From: a virus
Virus record (IMG/VR): IMGVR_UViG_3300034407_002229
Location: 1-26,456 of that record
Reading direction: 5' to 3' (one strand)
Length of the DNA stretch: 26,456 nucleotides
Shown here: positions 7,256-14,448 of the stretch, one piece after another
How the letters are laid out: every line of letters begins with the position of its first letter
Numbering within the stretch: the first letter of the stretch is position 1
Made by a program: the position numbers and the translations under genes
Notes under the pieces: model-generated
Seen by the model: only the letters and a program-made list of their open reading frames with translations
Databases searched by the model: none
Told to the model about the DNA's origin: nothing

Positions 7256-7486
7256 TTATCGTGTTTGCTGTACGCTAACCATGCCGTAATCATCCATCAA
7301 ATCGTCCATAACCCACGCACCCTGCTCTCTCATGTCATCCCATGTCCAAAGAAAGACTTCATTGTCAATACGACTTACTTCTCCTACATCTGACCAATAT
7401 GGTAAATCATGATTAACCATCCAGTCATCAATCCAGTCTTCGAGGGCGTTTAAACTTGGTCCCCATCCGTAAATTTCAAATTCCAT
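7256..7486 (-). CDS. Acidic, Trp-rich small protein 5 of the array
   Basis: The start at 7486 (MEFEIYGWGPSLNALEDW) is chosen because it follows the repeated junction; an upstream Met at 7576 would overlap the preceding gene by 80 bases. The 76-residue product has 18 Asp/Glu against 3 Arg and no Lys, and seven Trp, an unusual density. Its C-terminus WDDMREQGAWVMDDLMDDY then GMVSVQQTR again has an acidic helix followed by Gly and a short strand. Acidic surface plus many aromatics would suit a protein-protein contact or a DNA mimic, but that is speculation. Confidence 0.7.
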   Translation of the reverse strand: MEFEIYGWGPSLNALEDWIDDWMVNHDLPYWSDVGEVSRIDNEVFLWTWDDMREQGAWVMDDLMDDYGMVSVQQTR

Positions 7487-7496
7487 ATCTCTGTTG

Positions 7497-7742
7497 TTAT
7501 AGATAATTAATTTCCGCGTCAGGTTCCTCTTTTGCCAAGTCTTCGATAACCTCAATAAATGACTCTTCTTCGTCAAAATCCAAGTTCATGGTGATTTCAA
7601 CTAACCGACGATAGTCTCCCTCTTCAGCATCTACATAACCGTAGTCGTCAATGTAAATATCTAAATCGCCTTCGCCGGCGTCACGAGAATCAAGGTAATC
7701 ATGTACCTCGTTAAACTCTAATCCTTTGATTTCAATAAGCAT
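7497..7742 (-). CDS. Extremely acidic small protein 4 of the array
   Basis: The start at 7742 (MLIEIKGLEFNEVHDYLD) overlaps the end of the previous gene by 11 bases; earlier in-frame starts would lie deep inside it. The 81-residue product has 28 Asp/Glu and only 5 Arg/Lys, net about -23, the most acidic protein in the window. The middle reads DLDIYIDDYGYVDAEEGDYR and the end is an acidic helix (ESFIEVIEDLAKEE). Such charge density over 81 residues is typical of DNA-mimic inhibitors, although highly acidic phage proteins can have other roles. Confidence 0.7.
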   Translation of the reverse strand: MLIEIKGLEFNEVHDYLDSRDAGEGDLDIYIDDYGYVDAEEGDYRRLVEITMNLDFDEEESFIEVIEDLAKEEPDAEINYL

Positions 7743-7977
7743 TTGCGTAAATCTGTACGTGATAGTCAAAGCCAAATTCGGTCTCAATATTGAAGTCCGA
7801 AATGTATCCGTTGAACTGCCAGTTCTCCAAAACAAAACGAATATTCTTCTCTGCGCTTTGATTACCGCTTGTCTCAACTAAAATAAAGCCTTCACTTCCT
7901 TCGTTACCCATGTCTAAAGCCACCAAGCCGTAAGACTCGATGTCATCAATAATTCCGTTATAAACTCTTTTGTCCAT
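7732..7977 (-). CDS. Acidic small protein 3 of the array, shared motif at the N-terminus
   Basis: This 81-residue protein begins MDKRVYNGIIDDIESYGLVA, then LDMGNEGSEGFILVET. The DDIE-x-x-G helix end, strand, Gly turn and strand are the same elements that close the genes starting at 8224 and 6470, but here they open the protein. The second half has FVLENWQFNGYISDF and FGFDYHVQIYANAY, possibly a second such unit. The motif moving between ends suggests a domain that has been duplicated or shuffled. Function unknown. Confidence 0.7.
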   Translation of the reverse strand: MDKRVYNGIIDDIESYGLVALDMGNEGSEGFILVETSGNQSAEKNIRFVLENWQFNGYISDFNIETEFGFDYHVQIYANAY

Positions 7978-7981
7978 AGTT

Positions 7982-8224
7982 CTATCTTAATCTTTGAATG
8001 TAAAAATAAACCTCGTCACCATCATCAAAATCAAATGTGACACCCCAAATTCCTAAGCTTTCAATTTCGTCGGCAATGTCATCAGCTTCTCTATCGGTAA
8101 TGTCGTACACCGCAATCCAAGGATTAATCATTTGTCTTGACGGTTTTGCTCGAACGCGAAACTCAGCTTCAATGATTTCTGCTAAGTTTATAATGTCGCT
8201 CTCGTAAACTTTAAGTCTTGGCAT
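7982..8224 (-). CDS. Acidic small protein 2 of the array, with the shared C-terminal motif
   Basis: This 80-residue protein starts MPRLKVYESDIINLAEII and closes with ADDIADEIESLGIWGVTF, then DFDDGDEVYFYIQRLR. It gives the clearest form of the shared C-terminus: acidic helix, Gly, strand, D-D-G turn, strand. It has 18 Asp/Glu and 9 Arg/Lys, so it is less extreme than some neighbours. A strand-helix order in the first half (WIAVYDITDREADDI) may be another copy of the same alpha-beta unit. Function unknown. Confidence 0.7.
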   Translation of the reverse strand: MPRLKVYESDIINLAEIIEAEFRVRAKPSRQMINPWIAVYDITDREADDIADEIESLGIWGVTFDFDDGDEVYFYIQRLR

Positions 8225-8232
8225 GCTTTCTA

Positions 8233-8493
8233 TTAATCTAAATCTGTTTGATGCATTATTACAACTGTGCCGTGAAGAACTGTGGGTAGACCCGTCATTC
8301 GGGTTGCAGGGTGATTTGGTTCTAAACGCGGAGGTAAAGCTCCCTCCTCGTTAACAACTGCAATCTCACCTGCTCCAATGTATATGACTTCAATGTATCC
8401 ATCGACCAATTCCTGCAAGTGTCTAAGCTGGTTGTCTTGCAACTCAACTTCGTAGTCGTTGCCGTTTGGTGGTATTACTTGTACAATTGCCAT
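8233..8493 (-). CDS. DUF3846-like small protein, first gene of the acidic array
   Basis: The start at 8493 (MAIVQVIPPNGNDYEVEL) lies after the stop of the protease gene; an earlier in-frame Met at 8571 would overlap that gene. The 86-residue protein has the pattern YEVELQDNQLRHLQELVDGY, a strand IEVIYI, then IAVVNEEGALPPRLEPNHPA and a final TVVIMHQTDLD, matching DUF3846 as I know it. DUF3846 proteins are common in phages and plasmids and have no settled function. It is the only array member with a recognisable family, and it is less acidic than those that follow. Confidence 0.7.
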   Translation of the reverse strand: MAIVQVIPPNGNDYEVELQDNQLRHLQELVDGYIEVIYIGAGEIAVVNEEGALPPRLEPNHPATRMTGLPTVLHGTVVIMHQTDLD

Positions 8494-8518
8494 GCTCTTT
8501 TTTTTTACTAAAGTAAGG

Positions 8519-9445
8519 TTAATTGTACAAACGTGCAAACTTATTCTTGAGATAGTGCTTGTAATAAGCAACCTTCATTTGGTCCAATTCCACCGCAACC
8601 GACTCCTCAACTACGGGTACAACCTCTTCTTCAATGACGCTGGTGTCGTTGTCCCAATTAGTTATCGTTCCCCCAAAAACCTCAAAAGGAATACCAGCAA
8701 TGGTGGTGTAGTTTCCGTTCTGCAATTCGGTGGGCTCTCCTTTTTCGTCTAAAAGAAAAACGTCAACACCGGAGGTAAAATCCTCTGCTTCAGTTGCAAT
8801 CACCAACCCGCCCTGAATACGAGCTTCTTGATAAAAGTTTCGCTTGCGCAGCGCCTGAAATATTCGACTTAGCATGGATTTAGGTTTGTTCATTTCCGTA
8901 ATCTTATCTGCAAAGTACCCCTCCACAGAAAATCCTCGAACGTTTTTTTCTTTGACTTTCTGCCACATATCGTCATTGTCCACTTTGACGCGGACCATCC
9001 AAGTACCAGCAGGTACCTCTAAATTATATAAAGCCGACTTATCTCTTTCCGGGTCTTCAACAATCCAAGACTCAACAACGGACACTCCTTCTACCGCCGT
9101 CTGATGCTCAAACGTGTGTTGGTTCGTTCTGTTTTGCTCAAGAAAAAGTTCACTTGCTCTCTTAACTGTTTCCTTGCTGAAGTACACGTCGTACTCCTCA
9201 TCCGCACTTTCGTCGTAACGACTGATTTTCTTTTCAGGAATTAAGGCTGCACCAACGAGCGTCCTTTGCTCTTCGTCAATTGCCGCCAAGCTAACCATCG
9301 TTTGGTTCAAATCCTTAGAACCTTGCTTTTTAAAAAAGACCCAATTAGATTCGATAGCGGGGTACTCAACTAAACTAATGGCTTCAACACCAAACATTTC
9401 GTGGTCCTCTTCAATCACTAATTCGATTAATCTACGTCCATTCAT
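8519..9445 (-). CDS. XkdF-like prohead maturation serine protease
   Basis: This 308-residue protein should cleave scaffold and capsid proteins inside the prohead. The core matches the XkdF family: LVGAALIPEKKISRYDE, YDVYFSKETVKRASELFLE, a His-containing NQHTFEHQTAVEG, VSVVESWIVEDPE, LEVPAGTWMVRVKVDND and the Ser-containing NVRGFSVEGYF. The His in HTFEHQ and the Ser in GFSVEG are the likely catalytic residues. A C-terminal part after about residue 200 has the LQNGNYTTIAGIPFEVFGG repeat-like strand unit and an acidic tail. It is separated from scaffold and capsid by the 3.3-kb acidic array, whereas these genes are usually adjacent. Confidence 0.8.
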   Translation of the reverse strand: MNGRRLIELVIEEDHEMFGVEAISLVEYPAIESNWVFFKKQGSKDLNQTMVSLAAIDEEQRTLVGAALIPEKKISRYDESADEEYDVYFSKETVKRASELFLEQNRTNQHTFEHQTAVEGVSVVESWIVEDPERDKSALYNLEVPAGTWMVRVKVDNDDMWQKVKEKNVRGFSVEGYFADKITEMNKPKSMLSRIFQALRKRNFYQEARIQGGLVIATEAEDFTSGVDVFLLDEKGEPTELQNGNYTTIAGIPFEVFGGTITNWDNDTSVIEEEVVPVVEESVAVELDQMKVAYYKHYLKNKFARLYN

Positions 9446-9465
9446 GTTATTAGATATAAGGTTGT

Positions 9466-11400
9466 TTACAATGTTGTTTGCGCATTGATTCTTGCTTGCA
9501 GCATTTGCTGTCCCTCAAGCTGACTTTGCACAACGTACGCCTGACCAGCACCAATCATATTACCTCCTGTAAAGTTTTGATTTTCATTACCCTCTGGAAC
9601 TAGTGTTTGTTGGACGGTATTTAAACGACCTAAATTGTCAACACTTGGGTCGGGGACGTCGGCATCTGCCTGACTCATGATGCTTTTAATTTGTGCAAAT
9701 CCGGATGTTAAAGCGCCCACCATGCTCGCAATGTATCCCGCAAGCGTAAACGGTGCTGCTGGACCCGTTGCGGCTGCCGCAGCAGTTGCGCCTGCCAAAG
9801 CAGACGAAAAAGCTCGTCCCTGATTAATTAATATCTCAGTTACAGCAAACGCTCTTTGTGTTGCTTCATTGTTTTCACCAGCTCTAATTAAACTGCCGAG
9901 TGCGTTCAGGCTGGTATCAATAAACTCCCTCTGTGCAGTAAGTCTTGCTTTGTCGGTTTTTAACTGTTGGTCTACAAGAACTTGGTCATGCTCCTTTTGT
10001 GCTTGTTCTATGTCAAGCCTCATTTGAGCATCTAATTCTTTAGTTAATTCGGCATTATCTACCGCCAAAGCAAATCGCTCCTCGTAAGCCTGAACAATAG
10101 CGTCCTTTTCTTTTTCAAAGCGCAGGTCTTCTCCTTCAAGTCGACTGTATTCTAAGAATTTATCAAGGCGGTCTTCAGCATCTTGAGCAGCAAGGTATGC
10201 TAGGTCGGCTGCCTCTTTCTTTCTGTCCTCGTCCTCTTTTCTCTTTTCTTCTGATTCGTTGTAGTATTTGTCTTGAAGCAGAGCGAGGTCAATATAAAAT
10301 TGCTCCTCCATCTGTTCTAGCTGCGTCTTTGATGCACCTGACGCGGCAGCTTGTTTTTTCTGTCGCAGAAACTGCTGCTCCATCAATTTGGTTTCTCGCA
10401 TCAAACCTTCAAGACCATACAACTCTTCTTTGTCGTTCAGTTCGTCTTGCAGCTTAATTCTATACTGAAGTCTTTTAGCTGCTGCTGCATCATCTTTTTC
10501 CTTTTGTCTTGCTGCTTCAGCTTCTTCTCTTTTCAATCGAAGATTTTCTTCAATCTCAGCATTTATTCTGTTTTGCTGCTCTATAACACCGTTCAACTGA
10601 AGTTGCAAAGCATCTGCTTCTTGCGCTGCCTCATTCATCTTATCGCTCACCGCACCATAAGCACTACTCGCACCGCGCATTGAAATGGTGATGTAGTCCC
10701 ACCAAGACAACTCCGCGTTTCTAACCTCTTTCCTTTTGTCGGCAATTCGCAGCGCTATTTGCTGTCGGTCAGTACGCAGAACTTCTAAATCCGAAGCTCG
10801 TTGTACAGCCTCATTTAGTGTATTTAAATCATCTGCTTGTGTAATATCTAAATCGGCAACCTCCTGTGAGCTTTTTGCTAACTCTTTTTGGGCTTGTGTC
10901 CGTTCCTCAATACTGCGCGTTGAATCATTGACAATTTCAATGTACTGCTGGTTGCGAAGATTGAATTCAACTAAGGTGTTTGTTGCTTCGTCCGTAAGTT
11001 TCGCTTGGAACTTCATTGCCTCTGAAGTCCCGGTGAAGAAATCGGAAACCTTATCCCAGTTAGCAATAAGCCACGTCAATCCCTGTATTAACAAAGGAAT
11101 GCCTAACGCAGCAATGGAAGTGCCTAGAATCTTAAAAGACGTACTGGCACGTTTGACTGAACGTGAAGTCCCCATAAAACCCCTGATAGACCGTTGTAAG
11201 CCACGCGGCAGGACTGATTGAAAAATATCAACGAGTCCTTTCCAGTCCTTTTTCTTATTGGTGTTACGAGTTTTTTTCAGCTCACCATCCAGTCCCTCGG
11301 CTGATTCTTTTGTCTTTTTGATAGATTGGTCTATCTCATCAAGACCATCTATGACCTCTTGGGCTTCTAGCTCACCTTTAAATTTTAGCTCCTCTGACAT
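9466..11400 (-). CDS. Tail tape measure protein
   Basis: This 644-residue protein sets tail length and is ejected with the DNA. It has an N-terminal coiled coil (EVIDGLDEIDQSIKKTKESA), a hydrophobic segment at residues about 91-114 (LGTSIAALGIPLLIQGLTWL), a long charged coiled-coil middle rich in Glu, Lys, Gln and Ala, and an Ala/Gly-rich hydrophobic stretch at about 530-568 (PFTLAGYIASMVGALTSGF). If the whole chain were helical at about 1.5 angstrom per residue, the tail would be near 95 nm, within the siphovirus range. Its start overlaps the 59-residue gene by 23 bases. Confidence 0.8.
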   Translation of the reverse strand: MSEELKFKGELEAQEVIDGLDEIDQSIKKTKESAEGLDGELKKTRNTNKKKDWKGLVDIFQSVLPRGLQRSIRGFMGTSRSVKRASTSFKILGTSIAALGIPLLIQGLTWLIANWDKVSDFFTGTSEAMKFQAKLTDEATNTLVEFNLRNQQYIEIVNDSTRSIEERTQAQKELAKSSQEVADLDITQADDLNTLNEAVQRASDLEVLRTDRQQIALRIADKRKEVRNAELSWWDYITISMRGASSAYGAVSDKMNEAAQEADALQLQLNGVIEQQNRINAEIEENLRLKREEAEAARQKEKDDAAAAKRLQYRIKLQDELNDKEELYGLEGLMRETKLMEQQFLRQKKQAAASGASKTQLEQMEEQFYIDLALLQDKYYNESEEKRKEDEDRKKEAADLAYLAAQDAEDRLDKFLEYSRLEGEDLRFEKEKDAIVQAYEERFALAVDNAELTKELDAQMRLDIEQAQKEHDQVLVDQQLKTDKARLTAQREFIDTSLNALGSLIRAGENNEATQRAFAVTEILINQGRAFSSALAGATAAAAATGPAAPFTLAGYIASMVGALTSGFAQIKSIMSQADADVPDPSVDNLGRLNTVQQTLVPEGNENQNFTGGNMIGAGQAYVVQSQLEGQQMLQARINAQTTL

Positions 11401-11557
11401 TTTGAATTGCGAGTTTTATTTTTTTAAACCAATGAACGCGAAGTGAGTAGTAACCGTAAAAGGTTAACCACACCGCATGACCTTTCTGCCTTTTCGCTTG
11501 CGCCATTTTAATTGACGGCACAATTGATTTTCCTACGTTGTTAATATATGTCTTCAT
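11378..11557 (-). CDS. Small basic protein between hub and tape measure genes
   Basis: The start at 11557 is chosen because its ATG overlaps the stop of the large hub gene as ATGA; an upstream in-frame Met at 11614 would overlap by 61 bases. The product has 59 residues, begins MKTYINNVGKSIVPSIKMAQ and contains WLTFYGYYSLRVHWFKKIKL. It is strongly basic, unlike its neighbours. It also overlaps the tape measure start by 23 bases. A small tail accessory or coupling peptide is possible, but I do not recognise it. Confidence 0.5.
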   Translation of the reverse strand: MKTYINNVGKSIVPSIKMAQAKRQKGHAVWLTFYGYYSLRVHWFKKIKLAIQNVRGAKI

Positions 11558-14448
11558 CCGTTCCATATCATTTCGTCTCCATTTTGGAATGCAATAGTGT
11601 TTCCGTCCTGCCATAAAGCGTCGCCTGAGCCAGCAGGTGCGGGAATGTAATGACTACTTAAGTCGACGTCCATAACGTTTGCAATGGCACTATAAACTGT
11701 CGTTTGACCTGCAACACCCTGTACTTGAAAAGACAACGTAGCTGCACTTGTTCCTGCTGAAACAGGCTGAACACTAATTGTCCAATCGCCTGTACTCATG
11801 ACTGTTTGAACGGTCCCCACGGCTCGTGCAATTGTCGTATTATAGTTGTAGGCAAGAGTAAACTCTGCAACAGCCGTCTGTCCGAACACACCTGTGGTAC
11901 TCGTTTCAATTCCAGTCACTCTTAAATTTACCTGATAGGTGTGGGCAAGCCTTAAGTTAATCGTAAATGGTGAAATACCATCTGTGGTTAAATCAACGTA
12001 AGAAGTTGTGTCATCTGCTAAACCTTGAATTGGAATTGAGTAGCCACCAATCGAAACTCCGTTTGAAGAATAATTTGTTAGCGGAGAAACTTGAAATCCA
12101 TCACCAAAAATGCCACCACCAATACCTCCATCTTCCTCGACAGGTGCCACATCGTCTTCGTTGGTTGGTCGTGTTGGTCTCTTCCATCGGCACGTTCCCG
12201 TTGCCTCGTCCCACATTAAACCATTCTCCTCGCAGCAAATCTGAGTTGGTGATGTAGCGCCTGCTGCGTCTTCCCAATTAGTCGTCCCGTCAGCATTAGA
12301 ACTGACCCAATTTAAACCACAAGTGCTTTGCGCTCCTTCTACGCTTTTTATTAATCGCGCTTTTACAGGACGCTTGTTGCCAACTGAAAAGTTTCCCAAT
12401 TCAATCACCCGGTAGTAATCTTGGTCAATGAATATTTTATCGTTCCACTTTAAATCTTGAACATCTTGTGGGTCCAAAAGCAAAAAACAATCAAGGATTT
12501 TTGCCGTCTTGTCCCGAAGGCTGGTTACTACTCGTTGGTGATAGTTCTTGTATGTCCAGTAGTCAACATTCCAAGACGCAGTAAAATAGTAACTAGTAAC
12601 CAATCCTGTAAACGAATACGGCACAAACGTCAGCCCGATGGTGTTCGACGTTGTGGGAAACTCGTTGTAGTTATCAAAAAAGGGAAATTGATTAGTTGAC
12701 ACGGTGTCAACGAAATACGTTACTGAAGCGTCGTTTGCTAAAAACTGCTGTGGTCCATTGTAATATCCCAACCAAGGTTTGTAGGTTGTTGTTTGATACT
12801 CTTTATCATAACCAATGGGTATCAGCGCGTCACACACACTATTAAGTGAATATACGCCGTTAGAAGTAGGTATGCGAGTCAACCTAAGCACGGAAAATAT
12901 GGAGCGAAACTCATCAACTTCAGTCGCAAATTCGTTGTCATTTGTTATAATGCAATCACCATTTATCGGCTGTGCAATTCCAAACAAATTCGAAGATTCA
13001 TCGGAATGAATATACTTTCGTAGGCTTTTTTGAAATTCAGTTGTTGGAGAAACAACCAATGATTGAGAACGGTCTATTTTATTTGTCCAGTCCTTTTTGT
13101 TGCCTGTTTGGACTAAATCAGTCCAAGGTTCTACGACGATTGTAGTGGGGTCGTCTTCATACTCAATAAAGGCTAAATTAAAATACTGAATTACATTTTT
13201 AAAAAAGGCGCTGACTCCGTCGGTGATAAGCATTTCAGGCATGTCTAACGTTTGGCTAGAGCCGCCTATGTCGTAGGTGTCCATTGACCATTCACTTCCT
13301 GCCGAAAGAACCGTAAGGCTTGTGCTGGCATTGTGAATGATATATGCTTGAGCCTGTTGTGACTGCGTAAGTGTTACTCCAATGCTAACACCTAGGTTGT
13401 TTGTCGTTCCTTGATTATATGTTTGGTTTACGCTGTAGTTCTCTGTTCCTGCGACAATCTGCAACTGCAAGTTAAAAGTGCCTGTACCTCCTGTGGAGAA
13501 ATTAAGTGAAAAATGGAATTGGTAACTCCCTGCGGCTGGTGCTACAAAAACACCACCTACAATTAAATTGTCAGGGTCATAATGTCCTGAAGATGACTCG
13601 TCTGTAAATGCAATTGCTGTGGCTGTGTTTGCCGGGCAACTTAGATTTGTTGTTCTGCCAACGTTAAATCCATATAAAGCTCGGTATATAAGGTTTTCAA
13701 ACTCAGTTCCAACAGCCATGTAAAGGTTATCAAATCTATCAGAATTGAAAAACGTACTGTTGACAGCGTAACCAGCATAATTAACTATTTTCTCAAAGAG
13801 GTAACGGACCTTTACCGCTGGCTTTAAATCAGCTGGGTTTATTCCAGAACCGGCAGCACCAATTGAACCATTATTAAAATACGAGAAGTTAAAGTAGATG
13901 CGAAAATTCGACTCAAACCGATTGGCGCTGTCAATAAGAGGATAAACAACTACCCCGTTTCCAGCGCCATTAGTAATGTCATTGGTTATGTCCCAGCTAT
14001 CTACAACGTTTTGAGCAGTTGATTCATGGTCCAGTTCTATGCCTACTATATCTCTCCACGTCGCTTCTTTAATGCTAAAGAAAACATCAGCAACCGTACC
14101 AAGAACTACGCATTTGTATACTTTGCTCGTTTTATCAATGCTTAATAGCTGTAGGGTGCCATCTAAAAGACTCGTTCCATTGTCTCTAATTTGAACGGGA
14201 GTTTTTAGATGTGGCTCCCAGATTTTGTTATACCCGCTAATAGCGTTAAGGTCATAGTACGCTTTAAAAAACTTGTTGTTGGTTTCAGTAAACGGTAAGT
14301 CAAAAGTTAAGCTATGTGGCGACTTTCGTTCTAAGAGGTTATTCATGTCCTGAACGACAACGTTCAACTCCAAGCGAGTCCCCGTAGTGTCCAACTCAGT
14401 ATCAAATACGGTAGGGGTAGATTGTCGAGCAGCAAATAACTGAATCAT
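11554..14448 (-). CDS. Tail hub/tip protein with C1q-like insertion
   Basis: This 964-residue protein is probably the tail tip or hub. Residues 1-135 follow a pattern I know from Bacteroidota phage tail proteins: NNLLERKSPHSLTFDLPFTE, TNNKFFKAYYDLNAISGYNK, LLDGTLQLLSID and VYKCVVLGTVADVFFSIKE. Residues about 265-390 look like a C1q/TNF-type jelly roll (VFVAPAAGSYQFHFSLNFST). Residues about 710-755 are Cys rich (QICCEENGLMWDEATGTCRW). A Gly-rich linker GGIGGGIFGDGF leads to a C-terminal beta domain ending IWNG. The start overlaps the previous stop by ATGA. A role in receptor contact is inferred from the jelly roll. Confidence 0.6.
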   Translation of the reverse strand: MIQLFAARQSTPTVFDTELDTTGTRLELNVVVQDMNNLLERKSPHSLTFDLPFTETNNKFFKAYYDLNAISGYNKIWEPHLKTPVQIRDNGTSLLDGTLQLLSIDKTSKVYKCVVLGTVADVFFSIKEATWRDIVGIELDHESTAQNVVDSWDITNDITNGAGNGVVVYPLIDSANRFESNFRIYFNFSYFNNGSIGAAGSGINPADLKPAVKVRYLFEKIVNYAGYAVNSTFFNSDRFDNLYMAVGTEFENLIYRALYGFNVGRTTNLSCPANTATAIAFTDESSSGHYDPDNLIVGGVFVAPAAGSYQFHFSLNFSTGGTGTFNLQLQIVAGTENYSVNQTYNQGTTNNLGVSIGVTLTQSQQAQAYIIHNASTSLTVLSAGSEWSMDTYDIGGSSQTLDMPEMLITDGVSAFFKNVIQYFNLAFIEYEDDPTTIVVEPWTDLVQTGNKKDWTNKIDRSQSLVVSPTTEFQKSLRKYIHSDESSNLFGIAQPINGDCIITNDNEFATEVDEFRSIFSVLRLTRIPTSNGVYSLNSVCDALIPIGYDKEYQTTTYKPWLGYYNGPQQFLANDASVTYFVDTVSTNQFPFFDNYNEFPTTSNTIGLTFVPYSFTGLVTSYYFTASWNVDYWTYKNYHQRVVTSLRDKTAKILDCFLLLDPQDVQDLKWNDKIFIDQDYYRVIELGNFSVGNKRPVKARLIKSVEGAQSTCGLNWVSSNADGTTNWEDAAGATSPTQICCEENGLMWDEATGTCRWKRPTRPTNEDDVAPVEEDGGIGGGIFGDGFQVSPLTNYSSNGVSIGGYSIPIQGLADDTTSYVDLTTDGISPFTINLRLAHTYQVNLRVTGIETSTTGVFGQTAVAEFTLAYNYNTTIARAVGTVQTVMSTGDWTISVQPVSAGTSAATLSFQVQGVAGQTTVYSAIANVMDVDLSSHYIPAPAGSGDALWQDGNTIAFQNGDEMIWNG

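Larger units (their letters stand above)
6190..7499 (-). repeat. Recurring stop-spacer-start junction in the acidic array
   Basis: Five consecutive gene junctions carry nearly the same sequence on the minus strand, TAAACAACAGAGATATG, where TAA is the stop of one gene and ATG the start of the next. They are at 7484-7499 (one A missing), 7242-7258 (exact), 6982-6998 (ACAAAAGAGAT), 6698-6714 (GCAACAGAGAT) and 6468-6484 (ACAACAGCGAT). A sixth at 6190-6206 keeps the 11-base length but matches less well. The coding sequences between them are much more diverged, so either selection keeps the junction as a translation signal or it marks recent duplication. Confidence 0.85.

Noticed and set aside
6190-7499. 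Regularly spaced repeats considered as a CRISPR-like array
   Set aside because: The repeats are only 14-17 bases, the spacers are 220-280 bases and each is an open reading frame, so they are gene junctions.
10736-11221. Plus-strand open frame of 161 codons opposite the tape measure gene
   Set aside because: It is a mirror of the coiled-coil coding sequence, rich in Ser, Arg and Cys, without a start context or neighbours on that strand.
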